This document shows positions 35,854 to 47,394 of a DNA stretch of 64,000 bases, piece by piece. The DNA lies in the NCBI GenBank assembly GCA_020650975.1, contig JAIPMN010019362.1:1-64000 (forward strand), written 5' to 3'. A program made the translations under genes and the position numbers. This DNA comes from Apostichopus californicus (Eukaryota; Echinodermata; Holothuroidea; Aspidochirotida; Stichopodidae). Positions within the stretch are counted from its first letter, which is position 1, and each line of letters opens with the position of its first letter. A model generated the notes under the pieces. That model was not told the DNA's origin, did not search any database, and worked only from the letters and a program-made list of their open reading frames with translations.

Positions 35854-36629
35854 CTTGATGGATAAAGGAAACAATGTGGCAGCTAGGTTAACCATTACAG
35901 CAGTGGTGAGTGTCAGCAATTTTTTCTTAACATTTTGAAAACCTAAAATGGTTTCAATGGCAACATGTGTTTTTATATTGGAACAGATTTCACAGTTTAA
36001 TCAACATATTAATGAGATTTAATTTTTTTTTAGCATGGACATTACCAAACAACGTTGTTATATTAAATACGAGAAAAAACAGGTAAAAACTGTTGAATTA
36101 TTAGCATTTCCAAAATTTTCTAATAATATATACATCACATTATCACAAAACTAAATAAAGCACAAAATATGACTTAAATTTTATGTGTTGTTTCATAAAA
36201 TTATTGTTAACAAGCTTTATTTTGCAAAACTCAACTAAGCCTTGCCCACTATGCGTATTAATGTAAATCATGACAAAGTGGTCACTAGCTTACAAAATGA
36301 TTATACCACATATCAATTGTTGCTCAAATATCAGCATTTACTTTGCATTACACACCGGCCACTCATTATTTTGCATGACATGACCAATATTAAATCTGCG
36401 GACCATACCCACCTGTCTACTACATGTACAGTACAGACCCAGACAGCTGGGGGTGTGTGGGACGAGGATGCTCCAAAAAAAGGCTGTGTGTTAAACCTTC
36501 AAATCCTGAGCGGTTAATGTGACCGATTTCTGGCCTCTTCCCGTTGGTCCCACCATGCAGACAGAGTTTTGAAAAAAAAATACCCTCGGACTGTAATGGT
36601 TAAACCACGAAAATTATATATGTACTTAC

Positions 36630-36712
36630 GCATTACTTTCTGAATTCCTCCAGATTCATCTCCCTCCACTTCTTCTAAACTTGATAGTTCGAGAGATTTT
36701 GCATCCGGATTA
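36630..36712 (-). CDS. short duplicated exon of the split gene (copy 1)
   Basis: 83 bp from TTTGCAG to AATGC/GTAAGT, reading NPDAKSLELSSL then EEVEGDESGGIQKVM. A second possible 3' splice site (ATCAAG at 36680) keeps the same phase and corresponds to the start of copy 2. Acidic, Ser-rich; no domain assigned. Confidence 0.5.
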
Positions 36713-37359
36713 CTGCAAATTTTGTTTGCTGCATATTAACATGCATAATATTACAGAATTTGTGATGAGTCACATGGCCATCCATTTGAAGAAAATATTT
36801 ACAAAAGCTTGGATCGGGCTATTAAGTTAATTCAATGGATTTTTTTTATACATAAACATTTGATTATTCCTAACATTTCAGTTCTGTACTGAGTGAATTT
36901 TTTTTGGCTTTTGGTCTCTCTGCTTATATATTTTGAACACAGAAGTTTGTGTATTGTAAACTATTGATGATATTAGGTTGTTTGTTGTCAATTTCTCTCT
37001 ATTTAAAATTAAAAATTCAATATAACTTTCATCGAGAGTGAGTTTTGATCATCTTTTTTATGCCATTAACTTTATTCACTGCTTTAAAAGGAAATTATAA
37101 GTGCCGTAGCTAGCTTGGTTGTTTTAGAGGGACAGCCCCTCTACCCTCAGGACCCACTCAGCCCCTTGTTGAAAAACATTGTCTGGTACATTGTAAGTGC
37201 CCCAATAGCTTTTCACAATTTCCACTCTGTCCCTATTCAAATGAAGCTGACTGTTCCCTGTGTTGGTCATGTCATACAAAGGTGGTTGGGAGTGAGAGTT
37301 TTGGATATGTTATTCTACACAAAATTCAGCTTCTAATGATACCAAAATCAATTCTTTAC

Positions 37360-37524
37360 CTTTTTCCGATTGCCTTTCCTTTTCGTCTTCAACAACCGGA
37401 CTATGTGTAGTCCCTTTCCATTGAATTTTAATTGTCAACTTACCAACTACTGTTGCAGGTACTTCTGGTGTTGCACTTTTAATAGCATATTCCTCCTGGC
37501 CGCCAATAGAGCTTACATCATCTT
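37360..37524 (-). CDS. exon of the split gene with two in-phase donors
   Basis: Starts after ATCCTCTCAG. It reads EDDVSSIGGQEEYAIKSATP then EVPATVV, where a strong donor GTAAGT (37443-37438) could end it in phase 1. Alternatively it continues open through GKLTIKIQWKGTTHSPVV to a second donor GTAAAG (37359-37354), also phase 1. Either way it joins in phase to the exon at 38893-39024. Acidic linker, no domain. Confidence 0.55.
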
Positions 37525-37740
37525 CTGAGAGGATGTTATACCCGGAGCCATGTCAATATGTAAATGTTTTTAAATATAACCCAAAACAGCTTTTACGGTA
37601 TACCTTGCCAATGAATGTACCAAGAAACTAGATATGTGGTTACAAAAACCGTAACCACTGTTTTTGAGTCAATCTATTTTTCATCCTGACGACTGTTGGT
37701 CATGGATAAATTGGGGTGGTCCATCATTGGATGCCACATC

Positions 37741-37890
37741 GAAGGACCGCTGGCATAATTGTCCTACGGCTCTCAAGGCATTGGTGGCAGGCCGTTGGCC
37801 CGGGCTGGCCACTCGAGATCGTTGATCAGCTCGGTAACCGCCGGCTGACCGATGCCGAGCCGGCGGAAATTTCGACGACTGACCGGTACT
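37741..37890. other. GC-rich island with a 9-bp perfect hairpin
   Basis: About two thirds G+C over 37801-37860 by my count, against an AT-rich background. A hairpin CCGCCGGCT (37838-37846) / AGCCGGCGG (37858-37866) has an 11-base loop. No open frame, tRNA or known repeat was recognised. It lies in an intron of the minus-strand gene. Confidence 0.6.
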
Positions 37891-38892
37891 AATAAATGTA
37901 CACTAATATGCACAAAAATCCCCCCACATTAGATCACTCTTCCATTAGATGACTCCCCAGGACTGAGGAAGGTGGTCAGAAATTGCTTGGGCATCCTCTA
38001 AAAAAATCCTGCATACGCCATTGAGTATTGCACACTTTGTACTCGCCAAATCAGTGCATTATTACGTACATAATTGTGTTTTTTCGCTTATCGCATTCAG
38101 AGTGAGAATGACTGAATGAGGGGCAAGTTTTGAATTCTAAATTGCATTCAATTAGGGCTAAGCACATTTAAATATTTCCGCGCTATTGAGACCCTAAACT
38201 AACGCAAGTCGAAGGCATTTCGAATGCAAAGCGAATGCATCAATATTGCACATATTGAGATTTTCAATGCAACCACAAATACAAAACTATTGGAAACCGA
38301 ATTAAATATTTTCCTCAAATGACACATACGTATACAGAATCATTTTTGAAGAGAACAATATCTAGGGTAATTGTGTCCAAATGGCATGAAAGTATGATGA
38401 AATCTGTATGACCCATGACCTGTAGATGAACTATTTATTATCTGTAATTAATCTGTATGAGAATCATTTCATGTGTTTTCATATAATGATCTCTAGATGA
38501 TCGATCTCTGCCACAAAATCCTGAACACCCCTTAAGTAAGTAGCCAATCAACCAATGGATCCAATTTTTGACAGACAGTGTACGTACATAGAGTGTGATT
38601 TTCGAGACATTAAGTTTCATTTCTCACATTTTTTTCATGCAATCATCGAAAAAGGTTTCTTTTTAATTAAAATTGACCATACATGAACCTAAATATATAT
38701 GCAAGTAATTTATTGTACATGGCGACAAATAGTGAGATGACATTTTTTTAGTCAAGCTTAGCTTTATGTGCTCCATGCTTTCCACTTTCCAGAGTGTTGT
38801 TGAAGATTGTTGCAATATAAAAATTTCACCAAAACTAAGAATATAGTGCAAGAGATCACCATGAACATTGAATACATAATCATACTACAAAC

Positions 38893-39024
38893 CTTCAGAT
38901 TCCTGTGATGCATCATTATCCTCTTGATTAGCTGACATGGAAAATACTGGTGGTTTTGGATATCCTACAGACTTTTTCCCAGTCTTGCTTCTCCTTTTCT
39001 TCTTAGACGACTTGTGGTTACCAT
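38893..39024 (-). CDS. exon of the split gene with basic nuclear-localisation-like run
   Basis: 132 bp from AAATTTTAG to GAAG/GTTTGT, phase 1 in and 1 out, joined in phase with exons on both sides. It encodes DGNHKSSKKKRRSKTGKKS, a classical bipartite-like nuclear localisation stretch, then YPKPPVFSMSANQED and acidic residues. This supports a nuclear protein. Confidence 0.65.
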
Positions 39025-39330
39025 CTAAAATTTAAACAGCAAATTTTCCATACAATAACATTTCAACTTTAATTGTTGTTAATATGACTTACCACCAAGT
39101 TTTTGGAAGCAACAATTGCATGTCACATTATCGGCATACAAGGGAAAACAGTTATTTTGAAAAAATTAATGCCAGCCCCAAAACAAAAAACACTACATGG
39201 CCATACATGTACTGGACAATGTTATTACAATATTGAACTGTATGGGACATTAATTAATAATAAAATAATACAAATCATTTTCTTCTTGACTCCACATGTA
39301 AGTAGGCCTACAGAAAACAATATGCCTAAC

Positions 39331-39480
39331 CTTTGGGATCAATAGAATCACTCCCAGAAGATTGCCGTTTTGTTCTGGTAGAGATGACTTCAGTTTGGTC
39401 TTCGCTCTCTATTCCATCATCACTCACATCCTCAGTTGACTTGATGTCTGACAGACACTCATCCGCAGCTATGTATGAAT
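39331..39480 (-). CDS. acidic exon of the split gene
   Basis: 150 bp from TTTTTTCCAG to CCCAAAG/GTTAGG. It reads SYIAADECLSDIKSTEDVS then DGIESEDQTEV and TRTKRQSSGSDSI, an acidic Ser-rich linker. Phase 1 out matches the next exon. Phase 1 is needed on entry, whereas 39998-40065 ends in phase 0, so a small exon may be missed between them. Confidence 0.6.
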
Positions 39481-39997
39481 CTGGAAAAAATACATTACAG
39501 TACATTGTGTTTAAGAATTCTGATTTGTATGTGTTTTCAGTGCAAAATTACCAGGCGGCGCGCAACAAGGATATTTCAAGGACAGGGGACCGATTGCAAA
39601 ATAAAGGGCACTTTACTGGGTCCGCATTTAAGAGGTGTCCGGAAGGACGTCCCCCATTAATGGGCTGCAGCGCAGCAATATTTGAAATAAGAGACACCCT
39701 TTCTCTGTGGTCCAAGACCCCACCACACACAAAAACACATTATGTAGGGTTATTCAAGTTTTCTTTCAGGAAACCTATATGGGGATTAGGAGTGCCCCAA
39801 GCTGATAATTAATCCAAAAACTGTAAATTAGTGGACCTTTTAATATCGTTGAAATGTGTTTGCTCTCTATATGTATTGAAGACCAGTAGCATTGGGACCA
39901 TCATGATATGATGCCTTTAAACAAGTCCCTCATTTAGAAGCTGGGTGCCATCATTACTTGGAGCATAGCACACATGGGAAATTTTTGCTAAATATAC

Positions 39998-40065
39998 CTC
40001 CCAGACTGGCGGAAATGGCACTTCCTGGGTCATGCATGTTGCTTCCTCCCATGTCCTCAAATTTT
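39998..40065 (-). CDS. second coding exon of the split gene
   Basis: 68 bp from TTGCTACAG to GGGAG/GTATAT, joined in phase to 40165-40348. It reads ENLRTWEEATCMTQEVPF then PPVWE. In the related invertebrate proteins an Ala/Glu-rich helix follows the N-terminal module at this place. Confidence 0.6.
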
Positions 40066-40164
40066 CTGTAGCAAGAAACAAACAATAAACCGTGCCCCTG
40101 AGCCCACATATTCGAGAAACTGTACACATTACAATGCAAGTTGCACAATATATGTCAGTTTTAC

Positions 40165-40348
40165 CTTTTTTAGTGAAAAGTCTTTTAACATCGTAAACTT
40201 TCCAGGCAGGATTTGGCAAACTTGCCTTCTTTACCTTCTCCAAAGAAGGCGTCCAGCGGCATTTAGTTTTACCGTCGGATTTAAACAGCCAACCCTTTGG
40301 CACTACAGCTGTTTCTCCTCCATCGAACTCGCATACATAAAACACCAT
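40165..40348 (-). CDS. N-terminal module of the split gene (start exon)
   Basis: The ATG at 40348 is the first codon after a strong 3' splice site (TTCTTTTTCAG), so a 5' UTR exon should lie upstream. It encodes MVFYVCEFDGGETAVVPKGW, then KCRWTPSLEKVKKASL, then AWKVYDVKRLF, ending at KK/GTAAAA in phase 1. The pattern (hydrophobic strand, VVP..W, CxW.P, then W..Y.V.R.F) is the N-terminal module shared by many uncharacterised invertebrate proteins that carry DUF4806 or BEN domains. From the basic run downstream, the product is probably a nuclear, chromatin- or DNA-associated protein (inference). The gene starts 600 bp downstream of the transposase at 40941-42336 on the same strand. Confidence 0.65.
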
Positions 40349-40402
40349 CTGAAAAAGAAGTTCAAACCACAATGTATTGGTTTTAAAATTATTTATTTTA
40401 AT

Positions 40403-40475
40403 GCATGCTTACACACACACACCCACGCCATCGTGGCCGCATATAGATTCACCTTCAGCAAGGAATAAAAAAATA
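40403..40475. repeat. (CA)n-tailed dispersed repeat end
   Basis: ACACACACACACCCACGCCAT, then CGTGGCCGCATATAGATTC and CAGCAAGGAATAAAAAA. The same arrangement is at 42970-43055 and, more diverged, at 1040-1135. Confidence 0.65.
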
Positions 40476-40940
40476 ATACAATATCTCAAAAGTTTTGACA
40501 TCTTATCACATTCATTATGTCCTGATATATTTAAAAGTAGAGTAATTGGATTTGGGAGTATGTGTTAGGATGTTATGTACTATTTTTTTGTCTCATCCCT
40601 TTAAAACCTGCAGTATTTGTTACTATTGAAATTTAATTGCTGGATACAGCTAATGTGGCAGCTTTTTGGGTGATATATATTGGATGGAAGATTTTTGTTT
40701 TGTTTTGATGTTTTCCTCACATTTATTTACATATTTTTAATTATTAGAAGGGAGTGTTCAACTTATTAGTAAGTTTCTGACTCCACTGTACTGTACTCCC
40801 AACTGTTAACAACATTCCATTATGAAGTAGGCCTAGTATTTGTATTATTGGAAATTTGCATCCCTCCTTATACAGTATATATCATATAATGTCAAAATGA
40901 AATTATTGTTTAAATTATCATAGTATAGTGATATCCTTAC

Positions 40941-42336
40941 TTAAATAGAGTGCATTAGTGGAATGATTACTGCAGTGGTTAGTTGGTCTCGGTCAAACAG
41001 TGATAGTGGAATATATATTGCCACAGAATCCACCAAGTCACTGATATTGTAAAGCTTCATTTCTGTGTTGGATATTATCACTTGATGAATACCAATTACC
41101 CGGGAATCACATGGAGTTTGGAAGAATGAGGTTGTCCGCGTGTAAACTTCACAAAGTACTTTCCTATCTTCATTTTGTACCTCATGAACAGTGCAATATC
41201 TGCCGTTGGTCAGTCTGTAGCAAGAGGCTTTCTTGGGTAGCTTAGGACTAGTTTTAATTGGCACACCTGACAACTTGTTCTGTTCTCTTTCAATCATCCG
41301 TCGTACAACTTGAATGATTACTTTTCCGGTTCCTCTCACACTTTTCTTTATTGCAGACATGTTGTTTTCATACGGATAGGCAGTACAATTTACCAAACAT
41401 CCATACCTGTCAGCAATGTCAGCCATGTGCAGAAGGCAATGAACATTGTATGTGACAAACTTCGGACTATAAATTGTTTTGGCTTGTGCTACAAAACATG
41501 CAAGAAGTTCATCAGCATAGTTCCTGTGTTCAGCCAGAAGCTTGGGATTGTAAAGAATGCGAGTAGCTATGCTAAGACACAGGAAGTTCTTGTAGTTTGC
41601 TCTTCTTAGGACATCCCTTAACACTACAGGTCCAGTATATAACAGAAATGTCCGAAATTCTGTGGCTTTCCACATTTTGAGTTCGTCTAATCCTCTGGGT
41701 TTTCTGTTAAACTCTTTCGGCATGAATGATCTCATGGAACTATGGATGGTGCTCAGGACATTGATTTGACCAGCAGAAAGTCGGACTGACTTGGGGCCTT
41801 CCTTCCATAATATCATGAGTCTTCTCATCACCCCTAATTCAATGCAATGCATTGGATCAATTGGGAACTGTTTTATCATATCTATCTCCAAGGGCAGGAA
41901 TGCACTTAGCGACTTATGATGTTCTGGGTTAGTCTGCTCCCGGAAACTTTTGTCAGTTCTTGGTTCCCCTTTGTACAAGAACATCATTCGGCCATCATAC
42001 TCTCCTCGTACATTACAAAAGTCCCAGCCATATCTCCCATTATATTGCAATATGCCCTTGATTAATGCTTTCGCTGGTGCATCACATATGATGCATCTAA
42101 GTAGCACAGACTTTCTAGTGTCATTAATGCAAATTCCTTTATCCATGAGTTGTTTCAATTCTGATACAAAATCCTCAAGAAAATCTGAGTTTTGTGGCTT
42201 TTTTGATGAACAATACATTGCGACAACAAACGGTTGATTTGGAAGGACATTGGCAATGGTGCACTGGATTGGCCAGAGAGAGATTTTCTTGGACTTATAC
42301 ACAGGCAAACCATCAATAAGTACAGATAGTCACCCC
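40941..42336 (-). CDS. CACTA/EnSpm-like transposase, catalytic exon
   Basis: A long open frame of about 455 codons after a 3' splice site (AATCATTTCAG). It begins VLIDGLPVYKSKKISLWP and later shows RCIICDAPAK, FPIDPMHCIELGVMRRL, LKMWKATEFRTFLLYTGP, VTYNVHCLLHMADI and YPYENNMSAIKKSVRGTGK. This series matches the animal transposases related to plant CACTA/EnSpm (Transposase_21/DUF4218-like proteins), which cut and paste the element at its terminal inverted repeats. A TGA lies at 42332-42330, only two codons into the exon. The rest is open, so the copy is recent. The N-terminal part is at 43503-44055. Element ends were not found. Confidence 0.85.
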
Positions 42337-42499
42337 CTGAAATGATTTGCAATAAAAATATGCATCAATAGTGAGTTAAATTCTACATTTCTGCATTTAT
42401 GGTTTGGCGTATAATTAGAGGGGCAGTACTTACAACATTGAGAATGTTATAGGGAAATGACCCGCGTGGTACAACATGGCATGAAGAGGAAGTAGAGAC

Positions 42500-42965
42500 G
42501 TACCAACTATGACGTTTATCCGTGTTAGCATTGTTGAGTTTTCTCAATTACAAGGTTTTCAGTATTTGATCTCTGTTGACCTTAAATGAACACTATAATC
42601 GAAAGCATTCTTCTACGTACTAAAGGTAAGCTATGTACCAACTATGAGGTTTGTCCAAATTAGCATTGTTGAGTTTGCCCGATTACAAGGTTTTCAGTAT
42701 TTGACCTCTGTTGACCTTAAACCGAAACTAAAATCGAAAGCGTTCTTCTACTCACTAAAGGTAAGCTATGTATCAACTATCAGGTTTATCCAATTTGGCA
42801 TTGTTGAGTTTGCCCGATTACAAGGTTTTCAGTGTTTGACCTCTGTTGACCTTAAATGACCTTCAACTGAAACTAAAATCGAAAGCGTTCTTCTACTCAC
42901 TATGGCGGACCTACACACCAAGAATGATACTAATCCAACGTTGCCTTATTGAGATAGCCTGATTA
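42500..42965. repeat. 135-bp tandem repeat, 3.5 units
   Basis: The landmark TACCAACTAT (or TATCAACTAT) starts at 42501, 42636 and 42771, an exact 135-bp period. Each unit has GCATTGTTGAGTTT, ATTACAAGGTTTTCAGT and TCTGTTGACCTTAAA. Lies between the N-terminal and catalytic parts of the transposase gene, i.e. in its intron or inserted into it. Confidence 0.93.
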
Positions 42966-42969
42966 CAAG

Positions 42970-43060
42970 CAAGGCGTCACATACACACACACACGTGACA
43001 CGCCATCATGATCGCATAGATTCTTTATGCCTTACGTCAAGGAATGAAAAACTGCATACG
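42970..43060. repeat. (CA)n-tailed dispersed repeat end
   Basis: CACATACACACACACACGTG, then ACGCCATCATGATCGCATAG and CGTCAAGGAATGAAAAAC; compare 40403-40475. It directly follows the 135-bp tandem units, suggesting that units and tail belong to one element. Confidence 0.7.
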
Positions 43061-43502
43061 AACTTTGAAGGTCAAGAAGTTCTTAAAGTTAAATGTATAA
43101 TGACCTCATATTGACCTCTAGACCACATTGACCAAAATGTCAAGAACACCCCAAAGAAACCCATACCTTTGTGCCCAATTATTAAGAAGTTTTCCAACTG
43201 TGGGTACAAGAATATCAGGATAGATCAAAGGCTCTTTTGCACTGTAGGAATCTTTTCAGCAAATGTTGATAGATATATTAGACTGCATAGCTCCTACAAA
43301 CATGTTGGTATGAGCTAAAATGTATAGTTTATATATTACTGATCTTTACATTATATTTTTGGATAATAAAATTAAACTGACCAGCTTAAAACCATGCAGC
43401 AAATGGGCATCTTAACCTTCAAAATACAGTACATGGCCATGATACGTGTTCGGGTCTGGGGGTCAGATTGACAAAATATATTTTTTTCATTCAACTGGGC
43501 AA

Positions 43503-44055
43503 TTAGATATACATTTTTGAAGGAACTTGTGTTCTGTATCTACCAGATTTGTGAGTTACTTCAATATTTCTTGGTGTCTGCAGAAGAGTTGTAGCTTGTG
43601 CAGGAATATTCAACTTCTTTTGTGTTAATACTCTTAAAAGTTTAGTTACTGTTAACAATGGTACATTGCAGTTGGTTGCCCATTCTCCAAGATTGCCCAT
43701 AAATATTGCATCATCTTCTTCATCATCATCATATTCACTCTCATCACTGGGAAAATATTTCTGGTCTTCTTTTTCATCTAGAGCTTTCCAGACATTATCA
43801 GAGTAATCAACATTGCAATTGTTGTAATTGTTTTTTATTAGAAACAGCCTCAGTCACATATTCGGAAATATCTTCAACTTGACGATGTGGCAACTGGCAC
43901 CCTTGGGAATTGGCGGTGGTCCGGCAAACAACTTCTGGTTCCTCGTTGTCACTGCTACTACCACTTCCTCCTTGTCTCAGTTCAACACTAGTTTGTAGTT
44001 TCTTTGCCTTTCTACGTGCACATTGTTGAACTCTCTTTCTTGACTTATGATCCAT
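43503..44055 (-). CDS. CACTA/EnSpm-like transposase, N-terminal region
   Basis: Starts with an ATG at 44055 (MDHKSRKRVQQCARRKAKK, very basic), then Ser/Glu-rich residues. After a one-base frame change near 43825 it continues DYSDNVWKALDEKEDQKYF, an acidic run, and LGEWATNCNVPLLTVTKLL with IPAQATTLLQTPR to a stop at 43503. The WA...N...LL.VL...LP...TLL.TP pattern is the N-terminal domain of the same transposase type as 40941-42336. The frame change shows that this copy is damaged, or that a small intron is hidden there. Confidence 0.8.
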
Positions 44056-46005
44056 GCTTACAATACAAGAGAAGTTATATTGTATGACTATATAACGTTT
44101 TGTGTGGCTAAAATAAAATTAAGTCTAATCAGATACTACATGTGAGTGTGGTTAGTTGGACGGAGCGTCACGATTACTTTTAAAACTCAATTAATGCAAA
44201 TATTATTGTCTTTAAATAACCAAAAATTGCGTAACTATATAATACAGTTTACGCGTGCAAAACAGTTTGATTGCGCTAGTCTAAGACTATAATGATGATT
44301 GTTTATAGCATATTTACACTGCAACTTTTACTGTTCAGATTTCTGTCTCAAAGAAAAAATCTCAAAGCCAAAAAATCAATTTATTTAGGTACGAATTTAC
44401 ATATCAAACTAGCGCAAACTAAATAGTCAAGCAACTAAGCAACATGATAATAAATCCATGTGGCTGACTGGCTTAAACTGGTTCAAACCGGATTACGATC
44501 AGCTAATGACGCAATGTAAGCAAAACATTTACTGCTCGCCTCCTAGACTGCATGCATAGGCTATATTGCATAATGTACAGTCAGTGATGTGCAATGCGAT
44601 TTTACCAGTGAATTACGATCAAGTACACCAAGTTTTAAGATAACTGCAAATGTTTACAGAATAAATCGATTTTGAGAAGAAGAAATACTTTCTGGCACAT
44701 TACATAGGGCTTTGACAAATGCGCGATCGCGCTTTTCGCGGCGTGAATCACGGTTTTGGTGTTTCACTGCGTTTTTTCATATTTTCTGTCCGATGCGCAA
44801 CATTTTCTGATGGAAAAATTTAATAATTTTTGTCGGGGCTCAACAAAATTATATTATTACTACATGCTATCATCCCACGCGAAAGTATATATATAGGCTA
44901 CCATGCCAACTAACGTTGCAATGATTGATTTTCAAATACGTGTGCAGCCTAGATACCATAACCCCACACAAGGTATATGTACTGATATAGCTTAGGCTTA
45001 CGCAATATAACTTTACAAATTTAAATTAAATGTTTGTTTGCTTATAATAACAACATTGCTTGAAAAAACTTATATATAAATATTGCCATAATCGGAAAGA
45101 TCATTCTCTAAACAAATTGTTTTTGTTCAATTTAATGTGTGATAGTCTTTTTTTAGAGAATATTAAACATGATTTCAGTAGCGATGTTTTCACGAGCATG
45201 TAGCATTACGACTGTAGGTCTATAGGCCTGGGCTAGCGCTGTAGCTACGGAAAAGTCACATCTTCAACGCAGACGAAGTATACAATATTTCGCGGAAATG
45301 GTACTGTGGTTCCGCGACATTAATGGATATCGGAAATGGGTGGATTTAACACGAAATCTCTCAGACTTTTTAGCGGGATTCCCTAATTATTGGGAACAAA
45401 TTAACTTCAGTTAATATGACTTCATGATTTCCAACTTTTGATTAGCTAATTTAGTGTTTTTTGATGTGAAAAACATACGCCATGCTGAAAGTAAGTCAAT
45501 TAGTGGCATTTTCGAGTATAGATTCTAAATAACAGCACAGCTTCTAATCATGTTGTAATGTTTAATGCTATAATTTCCAAAAAATTTCATACAAAGTATC
45601 ATAGTTATCCTATTAACATTGTAGACTAAATGGCAATGATGACAACACAACCACAAATGTGGTAGACAAAAAAAAAATTAATAACACCATTGCAATTGAT
45701 TGAATAAAACAATGCTCAATAAAATATACCAAATGACACCATCGCACTAGCATCTTCCTAGCTGCTAGCACAAAGTTGGGTTTGTTTCCATTCCAACTAG
45801 GTGATACTGTATCTTAGAATATCCTACATGCAAGGTCAACAACCCAGATTTCGGATGGTGGCTATATCCCATCATCTCATCCAACAGCTGATTGAGGCCA
45901 GCACTAGTTCACAGTTGACCTTAACACCATTTTTATACACTGGAACAGAAATGAAAGAACACTTTTTCATTGTTAATTCACAATTTTAAATTTTAGTAAC
46001 AAGCA
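44056..46005. other. no gene recognised; possible 5' flank of the transposase gene
   Basis: AT-rich, with a CpG-richer patch near 44715-44760 (GCGCGATCGCGCTTTTCGCGG, partly palindromic). A CACTA-type terminus was not identified. Confidence 0.45.
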
Positions 46006-46009
46006 GAAT

Positions 46010-46545
46010 AATACAATGTCAACCTGAAAGGTGTAATAAACTAAAATAACTCAACTGTTAAACAAAGTATAAAAATACAAATATTGTTCAAGTGAGTGTA
46101 CAATTTTTATTGTTAGAATTAATATTGACAACAAGATGTACTGTCACTGGACATTTTTTATTGAAAATGTAATATAAATTTCTGAATTTCATTGAATCTA
46201 CATGAATTCAAAACATTTAATTGTTAATTTTAGTGCTTAAATGCATGAATATATATGTACAAATTAAGTGAAAAAAGCAGATGTTACAGTTATTAAATTT
46301 AAATAAAATGTACTATGTATGATACAACAGTCAATGGTTCAATCATGGTTACAGTTCACTGGTAGTTAGCTGCAAGGGCAGATCCAGAGAGCATGTTTGA
46401 GCTGATCTTCACAGTACTTTTCTGGTGTACTGTGTAATTGGGTATGAAATGCCAGTAAATGACAATACTGCATAAAAGTTCAAATAAATTTACACTAAGA
46501 AACAATAAAAAGACCAATTGATAAAAAATGCTCCACACTGGATCT
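46010..46545. repeat. local duplication, copy 1
   Basis: Matches 47395-47950 through shared blocks such as TAGTTAGCTGCAAGG, CAGTACTTTTCTGGTGTACTGT and AACAATAAAAAG in the same order. AT-rich, non-coding; copies are clearly diverged. Confidence 0.8.
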
Positions 46546-47394
46546 ATATACCGTCAAGTTAATAAGCCATTTCTACCCAACACAATGAATTAAGTACTAC
46601 TACATTGAAACAAATCTTAAATTTGCACTATCATAAAGTATATCATCAATACTGAAATGATATTAACATGACTGAATGAGTTCAAACTTTGTGTATAATG
46701 AAATGCAAGACTCAAATTTTATATTGACTTTGCCACATTTTCAATAATATTGTAAAATATTTAATTATTCTTTTTCGAAGTGTGGCACACAATTTACATT
46801 ATATAAATTATTACGCATTGAATTTTATCACATTAAAGTAATGTTTCAGTATTTAAATGCAGGATTCCAGTTCAATTGCATCCCTGTTAAACCTGGTACT
46901 GCTCAATTAAACTATGGATGGGGGAAACCAAACTAAACTTCTGGATCCACCCCCTTGGCAAGACTTCATCTGTAGCACATTCTCAATTATTACCATGGAT
47001 GTCTGGGCTTAATTTTTTCCAGAATCAGTAGAAAAGTTAATGAAATTACAGTAAATATATTGAGTAGCATATTGCCTTTTCATGAAATTAACTACTTTAC
47101 TAATGCATTAAATACACATGCATTAACTTGAAAATATATATCCGACATTGATGCACTGAAGTAATTCAAAATTTTATATTGCTTGCCTAATTATATTTAC
47201 GGACATAGAAATTACTTTTTCCAAGAGTTTTCAGAAAACTAACATTACAAAATGTAGATGAATTTAAAAACATTGCACTGACATTTGTGATATTCAGCAC
47301 TCATTTCAGTACTTAAATTTGGTATTTTCAATAATGTGTAAACAGAGAAATGAGAAACATCTATAGAAAGAACAGAATACACGATTTCAATTAA

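Noticed and set aside
39333-39812. 159-codon plus-strand open frame
   Set aside because: Overlaps the minus-strand acidic exon and its intron; antisense shadow without motif.
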